64,000 nt of DNA from Bacteroidales bacterium (GTDB lineage: Bacteria; Bacteroidota; Bacteroidia; Bacteroidales; Muribaculaceae), in NCBI GenBank assembly GCA_910575615.1, contig CAJTEX010000008.1, forward strand, positions 62,001 to 126,000, read 5' to 3'. The translations under genes were made by a program, and so were the position numbers. The notes under the pieces are model-generated. The model made no database searches, was not told where the DNA came from, and was given only the letters and a program-made list of their open reading frames with translations. Below, one piece after another: positions 31,369-41,239 of this stretch; the first letter of the stretch is position 1; the number at the start of each line of letters is the position of its first letter.

Positions 31369-34244
31369 TGATGAGCAAGAATAACGCAGCAAGCATACAA
31401 CCAAGACCTTCATCTCCGGCAGTCAGGATGCCCGGCAGCCTGTCGGTTGTCGGGGCAAGGGTCAACAACCTCAAGAACATAGATGTGGATATTCCCCACG
31501 GCACCCTGACGGTGATCACCGGACTGAGTGGTTCGGGGAAATCCTCGCTTGCCTTCGACACCATTTTCGCCGAAGGGCAGCGGCGCTACATAGAGACATT
31601 CTCGTCATATGCCCGCAACATGCTCGGCAATATGGAGAGGCCCGATGTCGACAAGATATCGGGCTTGTCGCCGGTCATCGCCATAGAGCAGAAGACCGTC
31701 AACCGCAATCCCCGAAGCACCATCGGCACCACCACTGAGGTCTATGACTACCTCCGACTGCTTTTCGCCCGCGCGGGCGAGGCCAGGAGCTATCTTTCAG
31801 GTGAACCGATGGTGAAATATTCCCCCGAGAAAATCGTTGAACTGATTCTCCAGGAGTATGACAACCGTAAGATATACCTGCTGGCCCCGCTGGTGCATAA
31901 CCGCAAGGGGCATTACAAGGAGCTTTTTGAGAATCTGATGAAGAAGGGGTATCTCACCGTCAGGGTCGACGGGGAAATAATGGAGCTTTTCCCGGGGATG
32001 AGGCTTGACCGTTACCGCAACCATTCGGTCGAACTTGTCATCGACAAGCTGAAAGTGTCGGCAAAGGATGACCGCAGGCTGCTTGACTCGGTGATGAAGA
32101 CGCTCAAGCAGGGTGACAAGCAGATGATGGTTTACGACCTTGAGTCTGAAAAGGCGCGCCATTACTCGCAGTCGCTGATGGATCCTGTCAGCGGACTGTC
32201 ATACCGCGAGCCGGCCCCGCACAATTTCTCGTTCAATTCCCCGCTCGGGGCTTGCCGCTGCTGCAAGGGGCTCGGGACGGTCAACATCATTGACCGCGAC
32301 AAGGTGATTCCCGACGATTCGGTCTCAATCCATGCCGGAGGCATAGCCCCGCTGGGGAAATACCAGAACACCACGATATTCTGGCAGGTGCAGGCCATAT
32401 GTGAGAAATATGGAGCCACGTTGAAGACCCCCATACGTGATCTGCCCCCGGAAGCGCTTGAGGATATTCTCAACGGCACTGACGAGCGTCTGAATGTGCA
32501 TTCCGAGGGGAGTTCAATCGCCAATTACTTTCTAAGTTATGACGGCCTGCTGAAATATATCGAGATGCAGCAGGGAGAGGATGCCACCTCGGCCGCGCAG
32601 CGTTGGAGCGGACAGTTCTTCTCGCGCAAGACCTGCCCCGAATGTGGTGGCGACCGCCTCAACCGCGAGGCCCTGCATTTCTTTATCGACGGGAAAAACA
32701 TCGCCGACCTGTCGCGGCTCGACATCTCCGAGTTGCTCGAATGGTCGCGCACGGTCGAGGAGCGTCTCGCGCCGCGCCAACGGGTGATCGCGTCGGAGAT
32801 AATAAAGGAGATAAGGTCGCGCCTGAGCTTCCTTGTCGATGTAGGGCTGGGCTATCTGTCGCTCAACCGCGCTTCCGCCACGTTGTCGGGAGGGGAGAGC
32901 CAGCGCATAAGGCTCGCCACTCAGCTCGGCTCTGAACTTGTCAATGTGTTGTATATCCTCGACGAGCCTTCGATAGGGCTTCATCAACGCGACAACCACA
33001 AGCTGATAGGTTCGTTGAAACGGCTCCGCGATGCCCGCAACTCAATCATAGTCGTGGAGCATGACAAGGATATGATGCTGGAGGCCGACTATATCGTCGA
33101 CATAGGCCCGAAAGCCGGACGCAAAGGTGGAAAGGTGGTGTTTGAAGGCACTCCGGAGGAGATGCTGAAGACCGACACCCTGACAGCCGGCTATCTCAAC
33201 GGCAACCGAGAGATAGCCGTGCCGGAATCGCGGCGTAAAGGCAACGGGCTGTCGCTTAGCCTCAAAGGCTGCACCGGCCATAATCTCAAGGATGTCGATT
33301 TCACCCTCCCGCTGGGCACCCTCAGCTGTGTTTGCGGAGTGTCGGGAAGCGGTAAGTCGTCACTTGTGAACGGTACCCTGCAGCCGATTCTTTCACAGAA
33401 ATTCTACCGCTCGTCGCAAGAACCGCTGCCTTACCGCGAGATAGAGGGCATCGAAAACATCGACAAGGTGGTCACGGTCGACCAGACCCCGCTGGGGCGC
33501 ACCCCGAGGTCGAATCCGGCCACATACACGGGCGTGTTCTCAGACATAAGGAATCTGTTTGTAGGTCTGCCTGAGGCCAAAATCAGGGGCTACAAGCCTG
33601 GACGTTTCTCATTTAATGTCGCCGGAGGCCGGTGTGAGGTCTGCAAGGGCAACGGCTACAAGACGATTGAGATGAACTTCCTGCCCGATGTCCTGGTGCC
33701 GTGTGAGGCGTGTGGCGGCCGACGTTACAACCGCGAGACACTTGAGGTGAGGTTCAAAGGCAAGTCAATTGCCGATGTGCTTGACATGACAATCAACCAG
33801 GCGGTGGAGTTCTTTGAGTTCCAGCCCTCGATATTGAAGAAGATAAAAGTGCTTCAGGATGTGGGGCTGGGTTACATAAAGCTCGGACAGCCATCTTCAA
33901 CCCTTTCGGGAGGGGAGAACCAGCGCGTTAAACTCGCGACTGAGCTTGCAAAGCGCGACACGGGCAAGACGCTGTTCATTCTCGACGAGCCTACCACCGG
34001 ACTTCATTTCGAGGATATAAACACGCTGCTGGCTGTCCTCAACCGGTTGGTCGACCGGGGAAACACTGTGCTGGTGATAGAGCATAACCTCGATGTGGTG
34101 AAAGCTGCCGACTATGTGATAGATATGGGGCCCGACGGGGGGCGGAACGGTGGTATGATTATCGCCACGGGGACTCCAGAGGAGGTCGCCGCCACGGATT
34201 CACCCACCGCCCCGTATATCCGTCAGGAACTTAACCTGCGCTGA
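31368..34244 (+). CDS. uvrA: Excinuclease ABC subunit A (UvrA)
   Basis: A 958-residue damage-recognition ATPase of nucleotide excision repair. It has two ABC modules (Walker [10 protein letters not shown] at about 52 and GVSGSGKSS at about 657; signatures LSGGESQR and LSGGENQR) and a UvrB-binding region (about 155-235, [12 protein letters not shown]). Zinc modules follow with CRCC/CPEC (about 297 and 423) and CEVC/CEAC (about 755 and 780). The segment where many UvrA proteins have a first CPxCG reads [11 protein letters not shown], as I recall for one Bacteroidetes UvrA group. ATG 31368 overlaps the previous stop; ATG 31371 is an alternative. The 3-prime end overlaps galM by 14 bases. Confidence 0.93.
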   Translation: MMSKNNAASIQPRPSSPAVRMPGSLSVVGARVNNLKNIDVDIPHGTLTVITGLSGSGKSSLAFDTIFAEGQRRYIETFSSYARNMLGNMERPDVDKISGLSPVIAIEQKTVNRNPRSTIGTTTEVYDYLRLLFARAGEARSYLSGEPMVKYSPEKIVELILQEYDNRKIYLLAPLVHNRKGHYKELFENLMKKGYLTVRVDGEIMELFPGMRLDRYRNHSVELVIDKLKVSAKDDRRLLDSVMKTLKQGDKQMMVYDLESEKARHYSQSLMDPVSGLSYREPAPHNFSFNSPLGACRCCKGLGTVNIIDRDKVIPDDSVSIHAGGIAPLGKYQNTTIFWQVQAICEKYGATLKTPIRDLPPEALEDILNGTDERLNVHSEGSSIANYFLSYDGLLKYIEMQQGEDATSAAQRWSGQFFSRKTCPECGGDRLNREALHFFIDGKNIADLSRLDISELLEWSRTVEERLAPRQRVIASEIIKEIRSRLSFLVDVGLGYLSLNRASATLSGGESQRIRLATQLGSELVNVLYILDEPSIGLHQRDNHKLIGSLKRLRDARNSIIVVEHDKDMMLEADYIVDIGPKAGRKGGKVVFEGTPEEMLKTDTLTAGYLNGNREIAVPESRRKGNGLSLSLKGCTGHNLKDVDFTLPLGTLSCVCGVSGSGKSSLVNGTLQPILSQKFYRSSQEPLPYREIEGIENIDKVVTVDQTPLGRTPRSNPATYTGVFSDIRNLFVGLPEAKIRGYKPGRFSFNVAGGRCEVCKGNGYKTIEMNFLPDVLVPCEACGGRRYNRETLEVRFKGKSIADVLDMTINQAVEFFEFQPSILKKIKVLQDVGLGYIKLGQPSSTLSGGENQRVKLATELAKRDTGKTLFILDEPTTGLHFEDINTLLAVLNRLVDRGNTVLVIEHNLDVVKAADYVIDMGPDGGRNGGMIIATGTPEEVAATDSPTAPYIRQELNLR

Positions 34245-35316
34245 ACGAGAAACGTATGGTGCGGCGGTAGGGGAGTTGCGGGGAGACCACCTGCGACGGG
34301 AATCCCGGTTTGTTGGGGGCATCGGGGCATCCTTGGCACTCGATGGCCACGGCGCAGAAGTCTGTGTAGACGGCCCCATCTTTTCCGGTGGGGCAGCCCG
34401 ACACCCAGTTGCCGCCATATACCTGCACCGCGGGCTGGTCGGTGGCCACAGAGAGCTTGCGTCCGCTCGTAGTGTCCTCAAGGGTGGCAATCGTGGCCAG
34501 TTCTCCGGCGGGAGAGTCTGACATCCAGCAATTGTCATATCCTTTTCCGAAGCGTATCGCGTCGAAGTCGGTGATTAGGTTTTCGGTAGACGGAGCCGCT
34601 CCGGCAGGGAAAATCGACTCCCCAACCTTGCGGGCCTTCCGGAAATCCATGGGGGTGCCGTCCACAGGCGCGAGCTCGCCGGTTGGGACCAGGGTGTCGT
34701 CGGTCGGAAGCCAGCGTGAGCAGTTGAGTTGCAGCAGCTGGTTCATTGCCTTTGCGGCTCCCGCGTCGTGTCCTGCGAGGTTAAAGTAGCTGTGGTTGGT
34801 GAGGTTTACCACGGTGGGGCTGTCTGCGGTGGCCCCATATTCGATGGTCAGGTTGTCATCGTCGTCCCAGGTGTATGTCACCGTAGCTTTCAGGTTGGCG
34901 GGGTATCCGGCGTCTCCGTCGGCGCTTTCGATGGTGAACTGAATCTTACCCGGAGCGACTTCCTCCATCTCCCATGCACGGTTCTGGTAGCCGTCAGGCC
35001 CTCCATGGAGGTGGTTGGGCCCGTTGTTGACCGGCAAGGTGTATGTCTTGCCCTCAAGGGTGAAACGCCCGTTGGCTATACGGTTGGCGTAGCGGCCAGG
35101 GGTTTTGCCGGCGCAAGGCCCGTCGGCGATGTAGTCGGCTGCCTCGGGGTATCCGATGACCACATCTGCTATATTCCCTTCACGGTCGGGAACGCGTATG
35201 GCGATTATCCCCGCTCCGAGGGATGACAATGTTACCTGGCTGCCCCGGGCGTTTGTCAGGGTCAGATATGTGACTTCACCCACAGGGGTGACGAAGGTCT
35301 GTTTTGAAGTCTTCAT
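34231..35316 (-). CDS. galM: Aldose 1-epimerase (galactose mutarotase)
   Basis: A 361-residue enzyme interconverting alpha and beta anomers of galactose or glucose. Visible family motifs: GRYANRIANGRFTLEGKTY, NNGPNHLHGG (catalytic His), NLTNHSYFNLAG (second His) and the C-terminal GxxxxFCAVAIECQGCPDAPN, with the catalytic Glu in AIECQ. There is no signal peptide, so it is cytoplasmic. I chose ATG 35316 (MKTSKQTF); an in-frame ATG at 35376 would overlap the end of the aspartokinase gene. It is 56 bases after aspartokinase. Confidence 0.92.
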   Translation of the reverse strand: MKTSKQTFVTPVGEVTYLTLTNARGSQVTLSSLGAGIIAIRVPDREGNIADVVIGYPEAADYIADGPCAGKTPGRYANRIANGRFTLEGKTYTLPVNNGPNHLHGGPDGYQNRAWEMEEVAPGKIQFTIESADGDAGYPANLKATVTYTWDDDDNLTIEYGATADSPTVVNLTNHSYFNLAGHDAGAAKAMNQLLQLNCSRWLPTDDTLVPTGELAPVDGTPMDFRKARKVGESIFPAGAAPSTENLITDFDAIRFGKGYDNCWMSDSPAGELATIATLEDTTSGRKLSVATDQPAVQVYGGNWVSGCPTGKDGAVYTDFCAVAIECQGCPDAPNKPGFPSQVVSPQLPYRRTIRFSFSAG

Positions 35317-35372
35317 GGTTTTTTGGATTATGAGTGTATGTTTTGACAACCACAGAGGCCCTTCAATGAGGC

Positions 35373-36695
35373 TCAATGGTTGTCTTTGAAGAGACGTTTC
35401 TGCAGGGCGCGCAGGGCGGCCACCTTGTCCTCCTTGCTGACAAGGAAAGAGATGTTGTAGTTGCTGCCACCGTAGGAAATCATCCTGACGGGTATGTCAT
35501 GGAGCGCATCGAGGGCTTCGGCCTCGAAACCGCTGTTGTGCCATTCGAGGTCGCCGACCACGCATATGATCACCATGTCGCGGTCGATGGAGACGGTGCC
35601 GATTTCTTTCAGCTCATCTACGATATGCTCAAGTTTGAGCGGGTTGTCTATGGTGACAGACACCCCGACCTCGCTTGTGGCGATCATGTCTATCGGGCGG
35701 CTGTAATTGTCGAAAATCTCAAACACGCGGTGCATGAAGCTCGACGCGAGCATCATCCTCGACGACCTGATTTTGATGGCGATGATGTCATCCTTGGCCG
35801 CCACGGCCTTGATGCCCTGCGAGAGTTCGGTGTTGTAGATGAGGGTGCCTTTCGCCGACGGCTCCATGGTGTTGAGGAGTCTAACCGGTATATTGTTGAC
35901 CTTGGCAGGCAGCACGCATGTCGGGTGGAGGATCTTTGCCCCGAAATAGGCCAGCTCGGCGGCCTCGTCGAAGTGGAGTTCGGCCACAGGGGTGGTGCCC
36001 TCGACAAAACGGGGGTCGTTGTTGTGCATCCCGTCTATGTCGGTCCAGATTTCGATTTCCTTGGCCATCAGCGCGGCCCCGATGATTGACGCAGTCAGGT
36101 CTGAGCCGCCACGGCGCAGGTTGTCGACCTCGCCGTATGCGTTGCGGCATATGTAGCCTTGGGTGATGTAAAGGTCTGCGTCGGGGTTCTCGTCGAGGAG
36201 GGCCTGGAGGTGTTCGCGGATGTAGTCCATGTCGGCCTCGCCGTTCTTGTCGGTGCGCATGTATTCAAGCGCCGGAAGGAACCCGGAGTTTACGCCACAC
36301 TGGCGCAGGTAGAGGTGCATCAGCTTGGTCGACAGCATCTCCCCCTGGGCGAGGATTTCTTTCTCCTCGAATGAGGTGAAGCTGTCACGGGCGAGGGAGC
36401 GTATGCTGGAGAACACCGCCTCCACCTCCTCGTCAGCCTCCATGCGGATTTCGACCTGGGTGAACAGCAGGGCCACTACGCGGCGGTAGTTTCGCTCAAG
36501 GTCGTTGATTATCTCCTTGGCGCCGTTGACGTTATGTTTGTATAGGTAATCTGAAATCTCCACCAGGGTGTTGGTGGTGCCGGCCATCGCCGACAGCACC
36601 ACTATGTTCTGTCCTCTCCCGGTGATGAGGTCGGCCACATTGCGGATACGGTCGGCCGAGCCTACGGAGGTTCCTCCGAATTTAAGTACTTTCAT
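35373..36695 (-). CDS. lysC: Aspartate kinase (monofunctional)
   Basis: A 440-residue enzyme making aspartyl-phosphate, first step towards lysine, threonine and methionine. The kinase domain starts MKVLKFGGTSVGSA and contains LRRGGSDLTAS and IWTDIDGMHNNDPR. Two ACT domains occupy about 300-440 (MIATSEVGVSVTID; VRMISYGGSNYNISFLV), so feedback control by an amino acid is expected. It is not fused to homoserine dehydrogenase. The start is 2 bases after the ftsE stop. Confidence 0.93.
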   Translation of the reverse strand: MKVLKFGGTSVGSADRIRNVADLITGRGQNIVVLSAMAGTTNTLVEISDYLYKHNVNGAKEIINDLERNYRRVVALLFTQVEIRMEADEEVEAVFSSIRSLARDSFTSFEEKEILAQGEMLSTKLMHLYLRQCGVNSGFLPALEYMRTDKNGEADMDYIREHLQALLDENPDADLYITQGYICRNAYGEVDNLRRGGSDLTASIIGAALMAKEIEIWTDIDGMHNNDPRFVEGTTPVAELHFDEAAELAYFGAKILHPTCVLPAKVNNIPVRLLNTMEPSAKGTLIYNTELSQGIKAVAAKDDIIAIKIRSSRMMLASSFMHRVFEIFDNYSRPIDMIATSEVGVSVTIDNPLKLEHIVDELKEIGTVSIDRDMVIICVVGDLEWHNSGFEAEALDALHDIPVRMISYGGSNYNISFLVSKEDKVAALRALQKRLFKDNH

Positions 36696-36697
36696 TG

Positions 36698-37375
36698 TCA
36701 GTCGTTGTGGTGGTTGTCTGAGACAAGTCGCTTGTCCTCGCAGCGGAGTACCCGTGCAGGGTATTGCTCCACGAGCTGCATGTTGTGGGTGGCCATCAAG
36801 ACGGCTGTCCCCTGGCGGGAAATCTCGCGCAGATGGTCGACTATCTGCTGGCCGGTCTCCGGGTCAAGGTTGCCGGTCGGCTCGTCGGCCAGAATCAGCT
36901 TGGGCCTGTTTAGCAGGGCGCGTGCGATTACTATGCGCTGCTGCTCTCCGCCCGAGAGTTCGTGGGGCATCTTGTAGCTCTTGTTGTGCATCCCCACTTG
37001 CTTCAGCACCTGCTCTATCCGGTCGTCGATTTCTATGCGGTCGTGCCATCCGGTCGCGTCGAGCACGAATTTGAGGTTGTCGTAGACTGTGCGGTCGGTC
37101 AGCAGCTGGAAATCCTGGAAGACAATCCCGATGTTGCGCCTCAGCAGGGGTATTTCCTTGCGCTTTATGCCCGTGAGCTGGGTGCCCATCACTTCGGCGT
37201 GGCCGTTGAAGATGGGTATCTCGGCGTAGATTGATTTCATCAGGCTTGATTTGCCGCTTCCCACACGTCCGATGAGATAGGCGAATTCCCCTTCCTCAAG
37301 CGAAAAACTCACATGTTTCAGCACGACAAGCTCTTTTCGCAGAATCTCGACGTCGGAATATTTCAGTATGCTCAT
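36698..37375 (-). CDS. ftsE: FtsE-type ABC transporter ATP-binding protein
   Basis: A 225-residue cytoplasmic ATPase. Walker A is GRVGSGKSS, the Q-loop is VFQDFQLL, the signature is LSGGEQQR and Walker B is LILADEPTGNLD. Length and similarity fit FtsE, which with FtsX controls cell-wall hydrolases at the septum. ftsX is not adjacent, as is common in Bacteroidetes, so another ABC role is possible. ATG 37375 is used because the longer frame to 37459 includes the -7 box. It heads the operon with lysC and galM. Confidence 0.82.
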   Translation of the reverse strand: MSILKYSDVEILRKELVVLKHVSFSLEEGEFAYLIGRVGSGKSSLMKSIYAEIPIFNGHAEVMGTQLTGIKRKEIPLLRRNIGIVFQDFQLLTDRTVYDNLKFVLDATGWHDRIEIDDRIEQVLKQVGMHNKSYKMPHELSGGEQQRIVIARALLNRPKLILADEPTGNLDPETGQQIVDHLREISRQGTAVLMATHNMQLVEQYPARVLRCEDKRLVSDNHHND

Positions 37376-37440
37376 TTCAGTTGTCTGGTTGTTTGCGAAG
37401 CACCGCGCAATGCCTGCTGGCAGTAGCGCCGCTTTGTCTG

Positions 37441-37448
37441 CAAAATTA
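37441..37448 (-). promoter_or_regulatory. Promoter -7 box of ftsE/lysC/galM
   Basis: Minus strand TAATTTTG, 66 bases before ATG 37375. Confidence 0.5.
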
Positions 37449-37521
37449 CACCATATCATAGATAACGGTGGCGGCAGATAAGAATATTAACAATAATTTA
37501 ACACTTTTGGGGGCGTTAGGC

Positions 37522-37552
37522 TTGTGCGGTCGGATTTTTCAGTGTAATTTTG
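37522..37552 (+). promoter_or_regulatory. Promoter of tig
   Basis: TTG at 37522-37524 and TAATTTTG at 37545-37552 with 20 bases between, 45 bases before the tig ATG. Confidence 0.7.
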
Positions 37553-37596
37553 CAGTTTGAAAAATCATATAAAACTATATAAGCCCAACACAAGAA

Positions 37597-38955
37597 ATGC
37601 AAGTCACACTTGAAAAGACCAACGACCTCGACGCAACCATCAAGGTTGAGGTGGTTGAAGCAGACTACGCAAAGAAGGTTGACAGCGACCTTCGCGAACT
37701 TGGCCGCACCCGCCAGATCCCCGGATTCCGCAAAGGCCATGTTTCCATCGAACATCTCCGCCGTCTCTTTGGCCGCGACGTTAAGAGCCACGTGCTCAAC
37801 GACGAGGTCTTCAAGGCGGTAATCGAATATCTCCGCGAAAACAAAATCGACATCCTCGGCGAACCTCTCCCCAAGAAGGTCGAGGAAATCGACATGAAGC
37901 AGAAAGACTACACCTTCGAGTATGAGGTGGGTCTGGCTCCCGCCCTCGACATCGAGGTGAACAAGGACATCAAGGTGCCTTTCTACACCATCGAGGTCTC
38001 CAAGGAGATGATTGACGAGCAGGACAAGGCTCTCCGCAACCGCTTCGGCGCCCAGATTCCCGGCGAGGAGGTCAACGAGACCGCCCTGGTAAAGGGTGCG
38101 ATCATGCAGCTCGACGCCGAAGGCAACGTGATGACCTCGGAGGACGCCATCCAGGTCGTTGCAGGCATCGTGTCTCCCCAGCACTTCCAAGACAAGGATG
38201 AGGCCGCCAAGTTCCTCGGCAAGAAGGTCGGCGACAAGGTTGTCTTTAACCCCGCCAAGGCCGAAGGCGACAACAAGGTCGCCCTCGCGTCGATGCTCAA
38301 CGTCGACAAAGAGCGTGTCGAAGGCCTGACCTCCGATTTCGAGATGGCGGTGTCTGAGATCATCGTCCTGAAGCCCGCCGAGCTTGGCGAGGAGTTCTAC
38401 AAGGAGGTGTTCGCCGGCAAGGAAATCAAGTCGGAGGAGGAGTACTTCGAAGGCCTCAAGGAAATCATCGCCCGCGAGCTTGCACCCAACTCCAACTTCA
38501 AGTTCAACATGGATGTGCAGCAGGCCCTGGTTGAGAAGTTCGGCAACTTCGATCTTCCCGCCGAGTTCCTGAAGAAATGGCTCGTTGCCCGCAATCCCGA
38601 GCTGACCGCCGAGAAGGCCGACGCCGAGTTCGATACAATGATTCCCTCAATCAAGTGGGAGCTCATAAAGGGCAAAATCGCCGAGAAACAGGACATCAAG
38701 GTCACCGAGGAGGATCTTCTCGCCTTCGCCAAGGCGACAGCCCTGCGCCAGTTTGCCCAGTATGGCATGATGAACATGGCCGACGATGTCATCACCGACT
38801 ACGCCAAGCGCATGCTCGAAGACCGCAAGTTTGCCCGCCAGCTCCATGAGCAGGCCGGCGACATGAAGCTCTTCAACGCCCTGCGCGCGCTTGTCGACAC
38901 CGAGGACAAGACTGTCAGCCTCGATGAGTTCAAGAAGCTCGTCGGCGCCGAATAA
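37597..38955 (+). CDS. tig: Trigger factor
   Basis: A 452-residue ribosome-bound chaperone. The N-terminal ribosome-docking signature is GFRKGHVSIEHL (about 43-54). A central peptidyl-prolyl-isomerase-like domain is divergent, as usual in Bacteroidetes. The C-terminal helical arms carry most of the rest (about 260-445). Codon use is strongly biased towards C-ending codons, suggesting high expression. It precedes clpP and clpX, the classic order, but is separated from clpP by a hairpin and a separate promoter. Confidence 0.93.
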   Translation: MQVTLEKTNDLDATIKVEVVEADYAKKVDSDLRELGRTRQIPGFRKGHVSIEHLRRLFGRDVKSHVLNDEVFKAVIEYLRENKIDILGEPLPKKVEEIDMKQKDYTFEYEVGLAPALDIEVNKDIKVPFYTIEVSKEMIDEQDKALRNRFGAQIPGEEVNETALVKGAIMQLDAEGNVMTSEDAIQVVAGIVSPQHFQDKDEAAKFLGKKVGDKVVFNPAKAEGDNKVALASMLNVDKERVEGLTSDFEMAVSEIIVLKPAELGEEFYKEVFAGKEIKSEEEYFEGLKEIIARELAPNSNFKFNMDVQQALVEKFGNFDLPAEFLKKWLVARNPELTAEKADAEFDTMIPSIKWELIKGKIAEKQDIKVTEEDLLAFAKATALRQFAQYGMMNMADDVITDYAKRMLEDRKFARQLHEQAGDMKLFNALRALVDTEDKTVSLDEFKKLVGAE

Positions 38956-38995
38956 TAACGCCTGACAGGGGACACTTGTCTCCAGACAACAATAC

Positions 38996-39024
38996 CCGCG
39001 GATCCGGACTGCCCGGATCCGCGG
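38996..39024 (+). terminator. Terminator after tig
   Basis: A perfect 12-base stem CCGCGGATCCGG and complement with a 5-base loop, followed by TTTGTGTTG. The U-run is weak, so read-through to clpP is possible. Confidence 0.6.
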
Positions 39025-39089
39025 TTTGTGTTGCCCCCTCTGTCAACGCTGTTTTTCACCGGGCCGGTGATTTTTTTGTCATAAGATAG

Positions 39090-39119
39090 TTGACAGACGG
39101 GAAAAAATTCGTATCTTTG
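39090..39119 (+). promoter_or_regulatory. Promoter of clpP-clpX
   Basis: TTG at 39090-39092 and TATCTTTG at 39112-39119 with 19 bases between. Confidence 0.6.
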
Positions 39120-39150
39120 AATTAGAAAACAAACAAGACCTCCAAAGAAT

Positions 39151-39837
39151 ATGAATAACGATTTCCGCAATTATGCCGTAAAGCACCTCGGGATGAACTC
39201 CCTGGCGCTTGACCAATACATCTCTGCCTCCGACGCGGCCATCCGTTCAAGCTATATCTCACCTACAATCATCGAAGAGCGTCAGCTCAACGTCGCACAG
39301 ATGGATGTGTTCTCCCGTCTCATGATGGATCGCATCATTTTCCTGGGCACTGATGTCAACGACTACACCGCCAATGTCATACAGGCCCAGCTGCTCTATC
39401 TTGACTCGGCCGACCCCGGAAAGGATGTGTCGATATACATCAACTCCCCCGGCGGCTCGGTTTATGCGGGCCTTGGCATTTACGACACCATGCAGTATAT
39501 CTCGAGCGATGTCGCAACCATATGCACCGGAATGGCGGCTTCTATGGCTGCCGTGCTGCTCGTGAGCGGCACAGCCGGCAAGAGGTTTGCCCTCCGCCAC
39601 TCGCGCGTCATGATTCATCAGCCGATGGGAGGCGCTCAGGGCCAGGCTTCAGACATCGAGATCACAGCCCGTGAGATTCTTAAGCTCAAAAAGGAACTCT
39701 ATCAGATCATCGCCGACCATTCCGGCCAGACAATCGAGAAGGTGGAGCGCGACTCAGACCGCGACTACTGGATGACTGCTATGGAGGCCAAGGAGTATGG
39801 AATGATAGATGACGTGTTAATCAAGGCCAAACACTGA
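39151..39837 (+). CDS. clpP: ATP-dependent Clp protease proteolytic subunit
   Basis: A 228-residue serine protease forming the ClpP barrel. The catalytic triad is visible: Ser in GMAASMAA, His in MIHQPMGG and Asp in DSDRDYWM. The [12 protein letters not shown] oxyanion motif is intact. It is somewhat longer at the N-terminus than E. coli ClpP, with a propeptide-like lead of about 30 residues. clpX follows after one base. Confidence 0.96.
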   Translation: MNNDFRNYAVKHLGMNSLALDQYISASDAAIRSSYISPTIIEERQLNVAQMDVFSRLMMDRIIFLGTDVNDYTANVIQAQLLYLDSADPGKDVSIYINSPGGSVYAGLGIYDTMQYISSDVATICTGMAASMAAVLLVSGTAGKRFALRHSRVMIHQPMGGAQGQASDIEITAREILKLKKELYQIIADHSGQTIEKVERDSDRDYWMTAMEAKEYGMIDDVLIKAKH

Positions 39838-39838
39838 T

Positions 39839-41137
39839 ATGGCGAAAAAGAAAGAAGAGACATGCGCGTTCTGCGGCCGCCCCGGCTCCTCATCCGAGGT
39901 GCTGATACCCTCGGGAATCCAGCCCGGGGTGTATCTCTGCGCCGAGTGTGCCGACCAGATTCACCAGCTGCTGGCCGACTATCGCCATCAGGTGGGTTCC
40001 GGCCAGTCGACCGGAGACCTGACCGGCGACTCCGGAGCCGCCCTGGATCTCGCCAAACTGCCCAAACCGAAGGAGATATGTGACTTCCTTGACCAATACG
40101 TGATAGGGCAGGATAGCGCAAAGCGTTATCTCTCGGTGGCTGTCTACAACCATTACAAACGTCTGGCCCAGGAAAAGGGTGGAGACGGCGACCTGGCTGA
40201 TGTCGACATCGAGAAAAGCAACATCATACTTGTGGGCCCCACCGGTACCGGCAAGACATTGCTCGCCAAGACAATCGCCAGGATGCTGGATGTGCCGTTC
40301 ACAATCGTTGACGCGACGGTCCTCACTCAGGCCGGATATGTCGGAGAGGACATCGAGAGCCTGCTGACACGTCTGCTCCAGGTGGCCGACTACGATGTTG
40401 CCAAGGCCCAGCGCGGCATCGTCTTCATAGACGAGATCGACAAGATCGCCCGCAAGGGAGACAATCCGTCGATAACCCGCGACGTGTCGGGCGAGGGGGT
40501 GCAGCAAGGACTGCTGAAACTGCTTGAAGGATCGGTGGTCAATGTGCCGCCTCAGGGAGGACGCAAGCATCCCGAGCAGAAAATGATACCGGTCGACACG
40601 AAAGACATCCTCTTCATCTGCGGAGGAGCCTTCGACGGAATCGAGCGGAAAATAGCCCAGCGCCTCAACACCCATGTGGTCGGCTACTCGACCGACGCCG
40701 AGCGCCGCAAGATAGACCGTGACAACTATCTGGCTTATGTCGCCCCGCAAGACCTGAAATCATTCGGGCTCATCCCCGAAATCATAGGCCGTCTGCCGAT
40801 TCTCACTCATCTCGACCCCCTTGACCGCGACGCGCTAAGGCGGGTACTTACCGAACCCAAGAACGCCATCACCCGCCAGTACCGGAAGCTATTCGCCATG
40901 GACGGCGTGGAGCTGACATTCACTCCCGACGCGCTTGACATGATCGTGGATAAGGCCATTGAGTACAAGCTCGGCGCGCGAGGGCTGAGGGCAATCGTGG
41001 AGACGGTGATGATTGACGCCATGTATGAGCTGCCTTCCGCCAAGACAAAGAGTTTCGAGGTGACAGGCCAATATGTGGTGGACAAGCTCCAGAAGTCTCA
41101 TTTCGAGCTAAACAAAGGAGCGGTCAAGGAGGCCTGA
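39839..41137 (+). CDS. clpX: ATP-dependent Clp protease ATP-binding subunit ClpX
   Basis: A 432-residue AAA+ unfoldase that feeds ClpP. The N-terminal zinc-binding domain has CAFCG and CAECAD (about 8-40). Walker A is GPTGTGKT, Walker B is [12 protein letters not shown], and the [14 protein letters not shown]-like and VGYSTDAE regions follow. The ClpP-contacting loop region is present. Start ATG is one base after the clpP stop, so the two are cotranscribed. Confidence 0.96.
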   Translation: MAKKKEETCAFCGRPGSSSEVLIPSGIQPGVYLCAECADQIHQLLADYRHQVGSGQSTGDLTGDSGAALDLAKLPKPKEICDFLDQYVIGQDSAKRYLSVAVYNHYKRLAQEKGGDGDLADVDIEKSNIILVGPTGTGKTLLAKTIARMLDVPFTIVDATVLTQAGYVGEDIESLLTRLLQVADYDVAKAQRGIVFIDEIDKIARKGDNPSITRDVSGEGVQQGLLKLLEGSVVNVPPQGGRKHPEQKMIPVDTKDILFICGGAFDGIERKIAQRLNTHVVGYSTDAERRKIDRDNYLAYVAPQDLKSFGLIPEIIGRLPILTHLDPLDRDALRRVLTEPKNAITRQYRKLFAMDGVELTFTPDALDMIVDKAIEYKLGARGLRAIVETVMIDAMYELPSAKTKSFEVTGQYVVDKLQKSHFELNKGAVKEA

Positions 41138-41239
41138 TTCCGATATGTCACATAAGACAGGCCCCGGACCAGGCATTGCTGAAGCCGGGAGTCTGCCTCT
41201 CTCCCGAAACAGTCTTTCTCTCTAACCTTAAGATTTCCC

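Noticed and set aside
31780-31840. Loss of a zinc motif in UvrA as a sign of inactivation
   Set aside because: The first CPxCG region is variable among UvrA proteins and the other zinc modules and both ATPase sites are intact.
39890-40750. Minus-strand frame of 286 codons inside clpX
   Set aside because: It is antisense to an intact, well-known gene and has no family features.
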